DNA of 64,000 nt from Xanthostigma xanthostigma (GCA_963575645.1 OY754473.1:1364001-1428000), one strand, 5' to 3'; positions 1-10,672 are shown, numbered from the stretch's first letter. Program-made: numbers and translations. Notes: generated from the letters alone by a model not told the origin.

Positions 1-24
1 AAAAACCTTCCTTCATCTTAATTA

Positions 25-61
25 TAATAATAATAATAATTATTATTATTATTATTATTAT
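25..61. repeat. (AAT/ATT)n microsatellite
   Basis: Runs of ATA/AAT followed directly by ATT repeats, so the tract is also self-complementary. It resembles the AT-rich trinucleotide tails that follow the LINE-like tail fragments at 100-200 and 54040-54180. Confidence 0.85.
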
Positions 62-99
62 TTTCGTTTATTTACCAGACAGCACAATAATAAATTAGC

Positions 100-205
100 T
101 CATAAGAATCCCTACCCTAGAACTGGCATTGCCAAGTTGGGTATGAAAACTCAAATAACTATTATATTGAATTGTATTGTATAATAAAATTATAATAAAA
201 AAAAT
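100..205 (+). repeat. LINE-type 3' tail fragment, copy 1
   Basis: The segment with 'ACTGGCATTGCCAAGTTGGG' is repeated at 54052-54085 (ACTGGCATCGCCAAGTTGGG). Both copies run into an AT-rich tail of ATAAT/AAATAATAAT units, as expected for the 3' end of a non-LTR retrotransposon. Recognition as a LINE tail is from memory of similar lepidopteran repeats; no coding part is present. Confidence 0.45.
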
Positions 206-222
206 AATAATAATATAATTTC

Positions 223-618
223 ATAGTTTAAAGGTCACTAAGAAAGAGTGTCCATAGGCGCATAGCTTAAAAACCAATAGATTTTTAGCCACATAATATA
301 TGTTTAGCGAGATTTTAGATATAGGAATTCACAAACATATTCTATGTTCAACTTTTGTGCTTTTTTTTGGAAATAGAAAAATAGTCGAAAACTAGGTAAT
401 GTTGAAAGGCGTCACTCTGTATAAAATAATAATGTCATATTCGGATTCAGCGCACTCGAAAACGTATTTCTAGAGCTTAGTATTTTTTAAGATTGTGAAC
501 TCAATGGATATCCCTATATCTAAAATCTATAAGCTAAACATAATATCTGTAGTTAAAAATTTAGTTGTTTTTAGGCTATGCGCCCATGGACACTTTTCCT
601 TAGTGACCTTTAAACTAT
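223..618. mobile_element. Full-length foldback MITE, 396 bp
   Basis: The left end ATAGTTTAAAGGTCACTA is matched in reverse complement by TAGTGACCTTTAAACTAT at the right end. Homology between the arms continues inward (TTTAGCGAGATTTTAGATAT on the left against ATATCTAAAATCTATAAGCT on the right), so nearly the whole element can fold on itself. It has no coding capacity. The superfamily is not assignable: the flanks show at most a TA-type duplication. Confidence 0.8.
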
Positions 619-1480
619 AAAATAAAACCATTTTCGATCAATTTAACCGAGAACCAAATCCCATACGGTTTGTGCGGGGTCCTTTAAAAGAGAGCTTCTT
701 AAGTCACAGGTTAATTTAATTAACTGGTTAATTAAGCCTTATTCTGCTAATTAATTTACTTGATGTATTTTTTTAATGTAATTGACGAATCCTGTGTATA
801 GCTGTTACGGATAATAAATTTATTCTGTTCCATTCTAAAATGTTCTTCGTATGATTAGCGAGATAATAATAAAGTTACTATCCGTTTGTGTAAATAAGGT
901 TTAACACTATGATAAAGTTTGGTACTATGACGATAATATATAAGATATGTCAGTTTTTAAGCTACATCAAACTATTTTTGACCAAATTGTTTTGTAACAC
1001 TTTTTTTCATTTGTTTCAGGTGAGTCAACGCTTCAAATATTTCAGATTTTTGGAATTTTGGAAACGTTCCGTGGATCGAAAATAACGGTTAGTTATTTAT
1101 TTTAATTTGTTTATTATCATGTTTTATCATAACGGGAAAAATTGATAATTCTAAAGGAGGCTCCCTTCAGGTCTGTGTTAGTACTACTTACTCACGCATC
1201 TTGTCCATAGGATATTTATACCCCCGGCTCTTGGCCTATGTCATGACAAATTAAAACACGAAGATAGGTTATATTGTAATTAATGAATGCTTATTTTATT
1301 TATTTAATAATAAATTGATAATATTTTAAATTCAGCGATTTTTATAGTTAATTGTAAACATTATTTTTTGCATTATAGAAATATACCTAATTTATTTTTG
1401 TAATATTTGCACAATGCGATATTGTTGAAAAAAAAAACGTTCATAAAATATTTAAAAAAAAACTCTTTCTAGTAAATATA
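619..1480. other. No gene seen
   Basis: AT-rich sequence with no reading frame of note and no recognised repeat. TTGTTTCAGG near 1011-1020 resembles a splice acceptor, but no coding exon follows it. Confidence 0.5.
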
Positions 1481-1852
1481 CTTTTCTTCATACCTCGATC
1501 GAGAGTACATACTTTCGGCATCAATTGTAAGGCAGAAAGTCTAACATTTACGCATTGGTGGGGTTACACGCACTTATGCGGTAAGTACGTACATTTTTAG
1601 CTAATAGTCGCGACCAGCTGTCATTCGTGTTTTTACGTATAACATCAAATCTGCCTGTTTGGAATTTGTCTGTGTTTTTGGGTAATTAAAAAGTAATTAA
1701 TTACCTAATGTATTTAATAAGCAAACTTACGACTGAGGTATGAAGAAAAATAGTATACACCACACTGGCCGAAAGTTTGATATCCTTGCACTGCGCCTCT
1801 GGTATCATGGCGCGCAGGGCAAGATATCAAACTTTCGACCTTTGGGGTGTAA
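1481..1852 (+). repeat. 'CTTCATACCTCG' inverted-repeat family, copy 1
   Basis: CTTCATACCTCGATCGAGAG near 1488 is answered by GAGGTATGAAGAAAAATAG at 1735-1753. Directly after this comes a second palindrome: ACTGGCCGAAAGTTTGATATC ... GATATCAAACTTTCG, about 100 bp. The same two-palindrome arrangement occurs at 25368-25797 (reverse) and 38161-38445 (partial), which defines a dispersed family. It looks like a nonautonomous DNA element; no duplication was identified. Confidence 0.65.
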
Positions 1853-1939
1853 TATATTATTTATGAGCGATAAAAATTACCGTTTTGTATTTTGCATTTA
1901 AAATGGCGGCCTCCGGTAAATTGGCCACACTTTGTTGAT

Positions 1940-2558
1940 ACCATATATTTAATACCCTCTATATTGCTAGCAAAGATCGGGAGAAAGACTTAAACACTAC
2001 AGTGTAGACATGTGTCTGTCTCACTTATTATACTCTGAGTCTCATGCGCATGTCCGTGAATGGATGCGCGTCAATTTGCACATGGAACCATATATTTAAT
2101 GCCCTTTATATTGCTAGCAAAGATCGGGAGAAAGACTTAAACACTACTGTGCAGACATTTATACGTCTGTCTCACTTATTATACTCTGAGTCTCATGCGC
2201 ATGTCCGTGAATGGATGCGCGTCAGTTTGCACATGGAACCATATATTTAATGCCCTCTATATTGCTAGCAAAGATCGGGAGAAAGACTTAAACACTACTG
2301 TGCAGACATTTATACGTCTGTCTCAGTTATTATACTCTGAGGCTCATACGCATGTCCGTGAATGGATGCGCGTCAGTTTTCTCTTGGAACTAAGCTATGA
2401 AAGGGAGGTGGCTTGCTCTATTCCACTTACTACTTGCCCCACTACAGACGCGGCATTTGCGCACAACGGGCCAAATAAAGAGTCCTTTGCTGTCTCACTT
2501 CATGGACTAAGCTTCTACTTATGGCCACTAGCAATATAGAAGTTATTAAATTTATGGT
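1940..2558. mobile_element. TIR element with internal 150-bp tandem array
   Basis: The left end ACCATATATTTAATACCCTC with the following TATATTGCTAG matches, in reverse complement, CTAGCAATATAGAAGTTATT with AAATTTATGGT at 2528-2558, giving a TIR of about 31 bp with a few mismatches. Three head-to-tail units begin at 1940, 2087 and 2238 (147- and 151-bp periods), each restarting with a copy of the TIR and ending in GTGAATGGATGCGCGTCA. The unit is nearly free of stops, so overlapping reading frames of 68 and 114 codons appear; these follow from the repeat and are not evidence of a gene. Confidence 0.7.
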
Positions 2559-3195
2559 TTATACTCACTTATTGTGACACAGTGTACAATCCTTTGAGAA
2601 AATTATGAATTATAAGAATCAATTATATCAAAGATACGTCATCAAAAATATTTCACGTTGAATGCAGACGTCTTACTACCCTTAAACAGACGTAAACGAC
2701 AGACCGCGATATAAACAACCCCTCGTCCCCTCCGGTCTTCGTTCCTCCTCGATCGTCATGCATTCGTTTCTTTATTCAAACACAAATACCCTATTTAGCA
2801 TTCACGCGCTCCGAGCTGCTGGGGAGATTCCATTCACACCGTTAACGATATTTCATAGCGCTAGCGATGATAACATTTCTTCTTCATCTACTTCTTGCGC
2901 TTCTCCGTCTTTTTCTTCGTCATCTTGAGAATGTTTTTTTTTCTTTTGACAAAGATTTCTTTATGTATCTGTTGTTGCTCTATAAACGGCTTACGATGTT
3001 TGATAAAGCGAAGGTGCGAATGTCATTCAATTGGTCTGTCAAAAGCATTGAATCGGCTCAAAGAAAGATTCTTTTCGACACATGAATGTGACAGCACCAC
3101 GGACTTTTTCAATGAGCACTGTAACATTCTGATGTTGAACTGAAAACTTTAATGTATGTATGTAATGTGTGGTAACTCAAAAATCAATACTTAAT
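2559..3195. other. No gene seen
   Basis: A mildly GC-richer patch at 2690-2830 is followed by T-rich sequence around 2870-2960. The short open frames here are pyrimidine-tract artefacts. Confidence 0.5.
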
Positions 3196-3409
3196 AAAAT
3201 ATTTTTAACAAAAAAATTGAACCGACTTAAAAAAAGACACTAAAAAGTAAAAAATAATTGCGTATTGAAATGTTTTAGAGTCGGTGTAGTTCTCGGAATA
3301 GATTTCATTTTGGCTGACACCGACTCCAAAACATTTCAATACGCAATTATTTTTTACTTTTTAGGGCCTTTTTTGAAGTCGGTTCAATTTTTTTGTTAAA
3401 AATATTTTA
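3196..3409. mobile_element. Near-perfect hairpin MITE, 214 bp
   Basis: The left arm runs TAAAATATTTTTAAC ... ATTGCGTATTGAAATGTTTT and the right arm AAAACATTTCAATACGCAAT ... GTTAAAAATATTTTA. The arms are about 90 bp and match almost completely around a loop near 3275-3310. The 'ACCGACTT/AAGTCGGT' motif inside the arms is also present at 3683-3691, in the neighbouring repeat. Confidence 0.85.
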
Positions 3410-3426
3410 TTTTTCTCTTTTTAGTG

Positions 3427-3695
3427 TTAATCTAACACTAAAAATCGGTGAACATACATAAAAAAACATTATGCATGCCTTTGAAATTTGAGAGTTTCCC
3501 TCGATTTCTCCGGGATCCACCATCAGATCCTGACTTGGTTCCGATGGGACCACCTCGGAAGTGCACTCTTTCGAATAAAAAAAAAATTTGAAAATCGGTC
3601 CATAATTGACGGAGAAATCGGTGAACATACATAAAAAAAAATATATATACAGACGAACACAGAACCTCCTCCTTTTTGTTGAAGTCGGTTAAAAA
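3427..3695. repeat. Lepidopteran-type repeat with GAAGTCGGTT end
   Basis: The segment closes with AGAACCTCCTCCTTTTTG then TTGAAGTCGGTTAAAA, a terminus I recall as very common in Lepidoptera. ATCGGTGAACATACATAAAAA occurs twice (3444 and 3617), so there is an internal direct duplication of about 170 bp spacing. Its class is unknown to me. Confidence 0.45.
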
Positions 3696-3754
3696 TTGTA
3701 AATTAGTTGCTTTGAAATAACACTTTTTTTGAAAGTACAAAAAATCTCTTATTC

Positions 3755-4150
3755 ACCGAACATTATTAAAGATAGAAGTGACTTATCTTGGAACAAATTT
3801 ATTCGTTAGAATAAAATTTATTGTGAAAAATAACTCTAATAATTTAGAAAGATGATGATCCTGTTTAAATGTTGGAAGATTAAAAGGATGAATCCTGGTG
3901 GCATAGGATCGATGAACTAAGCAAATACTGAAGGTTTTTTTTATTGCATTTTATTATCTGACGTTTCTCCGAAGATGGCATAAAGATTGCCGAAACGTCA
4001 GATAATAAAACGCAATAAAAAAACCTTCAGTATTTGCTTAGTTCATCGATCCTATGCCACCAGGATTCATCCTTTTAATCTTCCAATAAAATTTATTCTC
4101 AATTCACCGAGCCAAATATCAGGTAAAAAAGTTAGTTAAATAATAAATAT
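3755..4150. repeat. 'ATTCACCG' repeat family, interrupted copy
   Basis: The outer parts (3755-3822 and 4098-4150) read as one repeat: ATTCACCGAACATTATTAAAG ... TTCACCGAGCCAAATATCAG. A related uninterrupted stretch is at 41436-41545. The copy was split by the hairpin insertion at 3823-4084. Confidence 0.6.
3823..4084. mobile_element. Hairpin insertion with 13-bp target duplication
   Basis: AATAAAATTTATT is present on both sides (3810-3822 and 4085-4097), a 13-bp direct duplication. Inside, 3872-4086 forms an almost perfect hairpin with arms of about 97 nt (TTGGAAGATTAAAAGGATGA against TCATCCTTTTAATCTTCCAA). The loop carries CTGACGTTTC...GAAACGTCAG. A duplication this long and AT-rich is more typical of LINE-type target-primed insertion than of a cut-and-paste transposase. 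Confidence 0.75.
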
Positions 4151-4269
4151 ACACTGCCCTATACTCCTTGCTCTTTTTGTTGAATATTTTGATGTTCACC
4201 CAAAAATTCGACCGATGTGGCACTATTGTGAACGTAAAACAAGTCTCACAAAATAATACTGTTTTATCC

Positions 4270-4620
4270 TAACCCAATTGCGCGCAAAAATTCCACTAAC
4301 TTTAATGTTTTACAACTATACACTTCACAAAAGGTTAATAAACAACACATAAATTGATAGCAAACTGTAGATATAATACTCCACGTTTATAGGTTAGGTA
4401 TTATGATCTATGTGGCGGCCATTTTTATTTTATCAGACGAATACATATTTATATCCTCTAAGTAAGACAGAATAGATTTATACCTGCAGTAAACATGATT
4501 ATGGTTAGTGAATTGAATTATCGCTATTTATTCGGAGGAATAGTTACTTGAAGAACAAATGAATAAATAACTACTTACTTTCGGTGAATATGGCCATAAG
4601 ACGAACAAATCTCGCTTGAC
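4270..4620 (-). repeat. Repeat family E, copy 1
   Basis: Reverse complement of the segment at 27905-28200 and similar to 59041-59215. Shared blocks include TTTACTGCAGGTATAAAT, GTCTGTCTTACTT and AGTAATTATTTATTCGG. Class unknown; no coding content. Confidence 0.6.
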
Positions 4621-5267
4621 AAATCAAATTTGAATTATGTTTACAGATGTAGTGACTGGACAATTTCTTTTTTAGTTTCAATTAACTCCAAACTTTCAAG
4701 GTCAGTGATTTAAGAAATAACTTAAAATAGCTGTATTTCTTTTGTAATGTTGACGCTATAATACAGACATCAGTCTGTCAAAATAAAGAAATAACTATCT
4801 ATCTATCTCAACAAATCATTTTTACAAGATTTTTTAACTTCATGTGTCAGTCAGTCAATTTTTGTCAGTTATTCAGTTTGGGGAGAATCTTGCGATCAAA
4901 ATTTCGATTAGTTCTTATTAAGATAGAGTTTTGAAATTTTGCATACGTGCATACATATAATATATCGTTCTAAATTCAATATGGCGAACGCCCCAAGATG
5001 GCGGATTATCTGTTTCTTCACAACTCTCTTGACATGGATGTCAAATGAAAGAGTTTGACAAGTAGAATACGATAAACTGTGTGACGCCATTGTAAACCCA
5101 ATATGGCAGGCGCCCTAAAATGGCGGATTACATTTGTCTTCCATTATGAGAAATGCGTGGGCCAAGACGTAACTAAAAAATGGAAAATATAATAGAAAAG
5201 AAAAACTTTTTAAAGACAAGCGTTTTGTTGCCGTGTACTAAAACGGAGCAAATATTTTTTTATAATA

Positions 5268-5622
5268 CAGTGGAACCTCTGTACGTCGAACTTCAAGAGA
5301 GACGTTAAAAAATTCAAGTTATAGAGTTTTTGACTTATAAATGATTTTCTAAGGAAATATTCGACTTGTAAAGGTTAAGATTCATTCTATTTAGTTTTGA
5401 GTTGCTATGTTCGAGATACAGGGGTCCAATTTATTTTTTTGAGTCATGGAAGGAAAATATGTACCGCAATGGCTAGTAGGGACTCGCTGCTTATTTCGAC
5501 CTATAGAGGGTTGAGCTTTCGAGTAATGGAGATTTTGGGGCTTGAAGGGAAAGGAACAAAACATTTTTTCGAGTTCTGGAGGTTTTCAACTTATCGAGGT
5601 TCGACTTAATGAGGTTCTACTG
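5268..5622. mobile_element. pogo/Tigger-like MITE, 355 bp, TA duplication
   Basis: The ends are CAGTGGAACCTCTGTACGTC and, reversed, CAGTAGAACCTCATTAAGTC, flanked by TA on both sides (5266-5267 and 5623-5624). The TIR motif CAGTRGAACCTC and the TA target are typical of pogo/Tigger-type Tc1-mariner elements. There is no transposase. The open frame at 5397-5609 lies inside and is not recognisable. Confidence 0.8.
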
Positions 5623-6206
5623 TAATAAAGCGTGGGTCATGACTAATGAATAATCATGGAGCTTTTTTTTTTATATAGGTTTTTTCATGGAGCTTACAAT
5701 CCACGTTAAAAATAAACATGCCTTAAATGTCCTGGGTGGAAATTGGTACCAATACCAAAAGTAATTATGTAAATAACTGTAAATACAGTAACAATAAACT
5801 TTTTATCTTATATCACCCACGCTTTTATGTAGAACCTAAATTAATAAAAACGATTTTTTTCTTTTCAGTACATTGCAATAAAAACTTGTCTTTATAATTT
5901 TTTGTTCAAATATTTTAACTTTTGGTATCTTTACAGAAAATTTTGGCTACCAATATCATACAACGTAAGGCGAATTAAAAACAAATTCCGTATAGAATCA
6001 GGCAATTATTTGTTCCATCAAAACTGATCGATCCATTGTGACAAGTCTATAGAATATTTCAGCAGTCAAATCGTATCTTCTATCGAATAACCTTGAAACA
6101 AAAGTAAAAGCATTTTATCTTTACGAAAAAACAATAACATTTTAATTTATACAACGTGCGTTTTTGGGTCAGTATAAGAAGAGTTCAAAATATAATTCAA
6201 ATCAAA
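5623..6206. other. Upstream region of the SIAH-like gene
   Basis: AAAGCGTGGGT near 5627 and ACCCACGCTTT near 5814 form a short inverted pair that may bound a 200-bp MITE. From about 5830 to the start codon the sequence is AT-rich. I see no convincing TATA box or intron signals. Confidence 0.4.
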
Positions 6207-6938
6207 ATGGAAGACATTTTTTGTCCAGTTTGTTCCCTCTTTTTGGACACACCATACTTCTGTGCAAACGACCATAATATCTGCGAAAAATGCCATAGCA
6301 AAGTGGATCGATGTCCTATATGCAGATCTGCAGTTCCACCGAGAAAAAAAAATACCGTTCTGGACCAACAATTGGAACAATTGGAAAACATAAAGTGTTT
6401 GAACGCATCAGAAGGTTGTCAAATGATTGGAAGGTTCAAAGACATGGCGAATCATTACTACAGGTGTCCGAAAAAACCTGCTTCTTGTGTTGCCCCCGGT
6501 TGCCCTTGGAGGGGCTACGAGCCCGTCTACCTCGATCATATTTATGCAAACCATGACGCTTTAATTTCAAGAAATTTACAGTCAAACAAACGTAACAGGG
6601 GCGATGTATATTTTTTTCTCATTGCCGACGAGTATCTAGTGCATGTTCATGTTGATCGTGTCGATGAAGACACCTTTTTTGAATTTCGATGTATAAATCA
6701 TCCAAGATTCGTTAACGAAAAAACTATAGTGATGTATTTTAACACTTACGTTTGCGAGTCTACCCGGAAAGCAGATTATTTAATTGTAAGGACTCTAACG
6801 TCGATTGTTGATCAATGTCTTTATCGTTTGGGATGTTACACCATTACGCTGGCTCATCGACAGTCCGAACCTTTCAGAGTGTCAATAGTTATCCAGAGAC
6901 GCGATGACGAGGTACAAATGACTGAGAGCGCTGCATAA
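6207..6938 (+). CDS. SIAH/sina-like RING E3 ubiquitin ligase, intronless
   Basis: 243 codons ending in TAA. The first ATG has a good context (A at -3, G at +4); the frame is open 17 codons further upstream, but no ATG lies there. Residues 6-39 form a C3HC4 RING finger: C6, C9, C19, H23, C26, C29, C36, C39. Residues 64-116 fit the SIAH double zinc finger exactly in spacing: C64, C71, H83, C87, C94, C99, H111, H116. The C-terminal 125 residues should be the substrate-binding fold, but are too diverged to place strand by strand. The family attaches ubiquitin to substrates with a partner E2. At 243 residues it is shorter than canonical sina (about 310), mostly through lack of an N-terminal extension. 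No intron interrupts it, and all eight zinc ligands of each module are intact, so selection has probably kept it. It is more likely a sina-like paralogue or retrocopy than sina itself. Confidence 0.9.
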   Translation: MEDIFCPVCSLFLDTPYFCANDHNICEKCHSKVDRCPICRSAVPPRKKNTVLDQQLEQLENIKCLNASEGCQMIGRFKDMANHYYRCPKKPASCVAPGCPWRGYEPVYLDHIYANHDALISRNLQSNKRNRGDVYFFLIADEYLVHVHVDRVDEDTFFEFRCINHPRFVNEKTIVMYFNTYVCESTRKADYLIVRTLTSIVDQCLYRLGCYTITLAHRQSEPFRVSIVIQRRDDEVQMTESAA

Positions 6939-6965
6939 GATTCTATCAAACCACATAGTGTAGGG

Positions 6966-6971
6966 AATAAA
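6966..6971 (+). promoter_or_regulatory. Polyadenylation signal AATAAA
   Basis: Canonical AATAAA 27 bases after the stop codon of the SIAH-like gene and just before the foldback at 6995. The implied 3' UTR is very short. Confidence 0.6.
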
Positions 6972-6994
6972 GACAAAAAATAAGTCAAACTTCG

Positions 6995-8317
6995 AAAAAA
7001 ATTAAGGGAAAGCTAGATTTTTGCATGAACCTTTCTTTTCTGGTTCTAAACAACATCCCAAAATCTTTTTGGTTTCTGGGATTGTATGCCGTGGTTCATT
7101 AGTATTTCTACCTGACGTTTCGTCTACAATTGCGGTAGACATTATCAAAGGCGATGTCCTTCTAGACTGCTCACAGGTAAGTGTGTCGACAAACGCGGTA
7201 CTTCCTTCTTTTATTGTCAGCGTGCTCGTGTTCTCTACTCGGTCGTAGTATGCTCTTCTGTGATTGCACGGTGCTACTGTCCAGGTTTTACTTATTTCAA
7301 AACTGCGTCTTTCCGGTTGAAATTATTTGTGTGTTTGTGAATTTACATGGCCACATACACACAAATAATTTCAACCGGAAAGATGAAGGTTTGAACGTAA
7401 GTAAAACCTGGACACTAGCACTGTGCAATACTCAATGGAACGACCAATCACAGAAGAGCATACTACGACCGAGCAGAGAACACGAGCACGCTGACCATAA
7501 AAAAAGAAGTATCGCACTTGTCGACATTACTTACCTGTGAGCAGGCTAGAAGGACACTTCGCCCGCTACCACATCGCCTTTGATAATGTCAGGTAGAAAT
7601 ACCAATGAACCACGGCATACAAGCCCGAAAACTAAGAAGATTTGGAACACCGGCCGTGAAAGCCTACACACTTGGATAATATCCCAAAAGTCCCCACCGA
7701 TACATGTGTCGTTAACAATGTCATGCGAAATAAGAGGTCTCAAAAAACAGTTTTTCGCGAAAATCTCGTTAACTGTGATTTTTATAGAAAAAATAGTGGT
7801 TATCAAATTTGTAGCTTAGAAAATTGCCTACAAAAACATAGTATGACTTTTTTCCATAAAACTAAAATTATCAATTATATACAATGTTCGCCGCATGCGG
7901 CATGATGTTCTCACCCCGCATTCCTTCAATCGCTTAGTGAACCGTTCCAGTTCACGCATCCGCACGATGTATGTCGTATGATGCATTGTATTCGTTTGTA
8001 CAACGGCATCTAACGAATCGAAATGACAAAAAACATAAACGTTACAACTTTTTTAACCAATTTTTATCGAAAACCGTTAGTCTTACGAAAAAAAGTAATA
8101 CTGTGTTTTTTGTAGACAGTTTTCTGAGCAACAAATTTGATAACCACTAATTTTTTCATAAAAGTCGCCGTTAACGAGATTTCGCGCGAAAACCCGTTTG
8201 TTGTAACTTTTCATCCCGCGTAACATTTTTAGCGGCACATGGTGGGGATTTTTGGTATATTTTCTAGAACCACGAAAGGAAGGTTCATGCAAAAATTCAG
8301 TTTTCCCTTAATTTTTC
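6995..8317. mobile_element. Large foldback element (host of a nested foldback)
   Basis: The outer ends are AAAAATTAAGGGAAAG...TTTTTGCATGAACCTT and its reverse complement, AAGGTTCATGCAAAAA...TTTTCCCTTAATTTTT at 8281-8316. The right arm is continuous from about 8080 to 8317. The left arm is split in two, 6995-7063 and 7681-7870, by the insertion at 7064-7680. The loop is about 7870-8080. The frames at 7580-7905 and 8083-8432 are strand shadows of the arms. Confidence 0.8.
7064..7680. mobile_element. Nested foldback with 9-bp target duplication
   Basis: ATCCCAAAA flanks the element at 7055-7063 and 7681-7689, and the uninterrupted right arm of the host foldback has the matching single site. The arms contain GTATGCCGTGGTTCATT, TTTCTACCTGACGTTTCG and CATTATCAAAGGCGATG, with the turn near 7345 (TTTCCGGTTGAAATTATTTG against CAAATAATTTCAACCGGAAA). 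Each arm has lost a different short block: GTAGCGGGCGAAGTG is missing on the left, and the CGTCTACAATTGCGGTAGAC block on the right. The right end matches the solitary copy at 17489-17666. The class may be Penelope-like, but that is a guess. Confidence 0.75.
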
Positions 8318-8449
8318 TATTCTGAAATGTCTCTATTCCTTGTATCAATATTGACAGCATTGTGATTGCAAACTGGAAAAAAGTAATTAAAAAAAAATTG
8401 TACTGACTCAAAAAAAATGGTAATTTTTGCAATACTCCGTATAAAAAAC

Positions 8450-9058
8450 CTTTTTTCGTGCATAGCGGTTGTAAAATGACCCATCGAGCACTAGTGCGTA
8501 ATAGTTCACAATTAGTAACTGAACAAATCTATTGTGTCAAAAGCGTGATGTGAAACGTTTTGAAAATATACTCAAAATGAAGTGAAAAATATTTATTTTA
8601 TATTTTGTACATATCTCATATCTGACATTTAATGATGGTTAAAACTTGTTGGCGCTCGTTACAACACAATGTCACTAACACCTCGATAATAAATTTCGTT
8701 ACGTCCTAGATACAAAACTACTATTATGTAGGTATCTAATGAGCAATAATATCTCCGAGTAAGTGACTTTGAAATTGAAATGAGGGTCAGCGAGTTTTAA
8801 TAGTCACAAGAGCCAAACTATCATTACATTCGAGATATATTTACTAAATTCTTGTACGAACCTTCAATTAAATAGCTGGTTTTTACTTCATTTTCAGTAT
8901 ATTTTAAACATTTTTGACAGTTCAATTTTGTAACAAACTTCACTGCTATTAGCTTTTTTATGAAAATTACTGTTGAATTGAACAGATCAGTTACGGTTCT
9001 TTTAATTTACGCTCTAGTGTTAAATGAGTCATTTTACAATCGCCGGACATGCATGAAA
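8450..9058. mobile_element. Diverged foldback element, about 600 bp
   Basis: GGTTGTAAAATGACCCAT at 8466 is matched in reverse complement by ATGAGTCATTTTACAATCG at 9025-9043. Further inside, GAAAATATACTCAAAATGAAG matches CTTCATTTTCAGTATATTTT. Matching along the arms is patchy, so it is older than the neighbouring foldbacks. Confidence 0.65.
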
Positions 9059-9560
9059 AGTAGCTTTTTTATAGGGAGGCGGGAAATAAGTTTTTAGAGT
9101 TACCAATGTAGAGTGCTGTGATAACGATAAATGCAAAAAAATATCTTAGATCCGAAACCAAAAATGCAATTTTTTAAATATTTATTTTAAGTTTATTTAT
9201 TTGTTTTGTTTTTTTGTATTTTTTAAAAGACGTATAGCTTTCTAGCTAGAATAATTATGGAATTAATTTGACTCTTGTTTTAAAATTTAATTAACCAGAA
9301 AATTGTCATAAATAATATGGTTAAAAAAATGTAACATTATGAAATACTTATCAGACGTGTAATAAAGAAAGAATAATAAAAAATATATACATTGTACAGT
9401 TAAATTTTTATTTAAAATTTGTTACCTATTTGATGAACAGTTTCTATGATAAATATAATATAAAAAACTAAAAAACACGTTTTTATATCACATCGAACTA
9501 AAAAGTGAAAAATAATTTTTAATATAACGTCGTTGTCACTCGTTGGTTCTGTAATAGCTC

Positions 9561-10198
9561 TTATAGTATAAGAGCTAGCAACATCGCGAAAAAAAGAATT
9601 TTAAGACGACTGATCTTTTGATATTCCTTTTCTTATTGAAGCTTGGTGGGAATGCGGCACGTCTGGCTGCTGGGAGCGGTTGCGTTTACCTGTGCGCATC
9701 CTATTTGTACAGGTACAAATTACAGGTTATTTAAAAGTCATTTGCTACTTTTTAAGATGGCATCGCCCTGGTAACTGAATGTTATTAAATTACAAAATTA
9801 CTTTTCCTTCTCTACGCAGCAAAATTCAATTGAATTTTGCTGCGTCGCTAAGGAAAGGTGATTTTGACGACATAACATAAGAGAGAGACAGTTTTTTTCG
9901 ATTCGAGACACACCGGATTGAAATTCCCAATCCACTCCACTACTTTGGTAAACACAACTAATAACATAATAATAAACATTCAGTTACTAGGACGACGCCA
10001 TCTTAAAAAGTAGCAAATGACTTTTAAATAACCTGTAATTTGTACCTGTACAAATAGGATGCGCACAGGTAAACGCAACCGCTCCCAGCAGCCAGACGTG
10101 CCGCATCCCATCCAAGCTTCAATAAGAAACGGAATACCAAAAGATCAATCGTCTTAAAATTCTTTCTCGAAAACGTTGGTAGCTCTTGGACTATTATA
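9561..10198. mobile_element. Foldback element with 240-nt arms
   Basis: The left arm (AAGAGCTAGCAAC ... GCGGCACGTCTGGCTGCTGG ... ATTTGTACAGGTACAAATTA) is complemented by 9985-10190 with few mismatches. The centre holds a second perfect palindrome, CAGCAAAATTCAATTG/AATTTTGCTG, at 9820-9845. No coding capacity. Confidence 0.8.
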
Positions 10199-10589
10199 TG
10201 CATAGTTGGAAGATTTTACGTTTTTTAGATGAAAAGATTCAGGAAACGGAGCTCTATACACTAGTAATACCTTCATATTAATTTTACAGTAACCAACAAT
10301 GGGAAATAACTCTTATGTTAAAAGTTGTATCAAATAATTCCTCCCATGTGCCAATAAATCCGAAATTTACGTTAAATATTTTTTAAGAAAATACTTCGTC
10401 TTAATTAAATACGTATAGTAAAGATAAGTATGAATTAGTAATATACCTTTGAAATTTCTAGTTCTTACCATCCATTGCTGAAATAATCACTTTTTGGCCT
10501 TTCCTACAAATTTTATTTTTTTGCACATTAGAGGTATTACAGAACTAACGACAATAAGCAGAAAATAATAATGAACAAAAAATATTAAT

Positions 10590-10672
10590 ATTATTGTGAA
10601 AAAAGCATGAGGCGCTTTGTGCCATATTTTTCGTATATCGAACGTCTCACACTTTTTTCACAATAATACTCA
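10590..10672. repeat. Hairpin core of the 'GTGAAAAAAGCGTG' family
   Basis: TTATTGTGAAAAAAGCATGA and CTCACACTTTTTTCACAATA pair around a loop with GGCGCTTTGTGCC. The same core stands in the composite elements at 16386 and 19140. The copy abuts the hAT MITE that starts at 10689. Confidence 0.7.

Noticed and set aside
1940..2390. CRISPR-like array
   Set aside because: Units of 147-151 bp are directly adjacent without unique spacers, in a eukaryotic genome.
2044..2539. Two overlapping frames of 68 and 114 codons
   Set aside because: They are the same repeated unit read through the 150-bp tandem array; no known domain.
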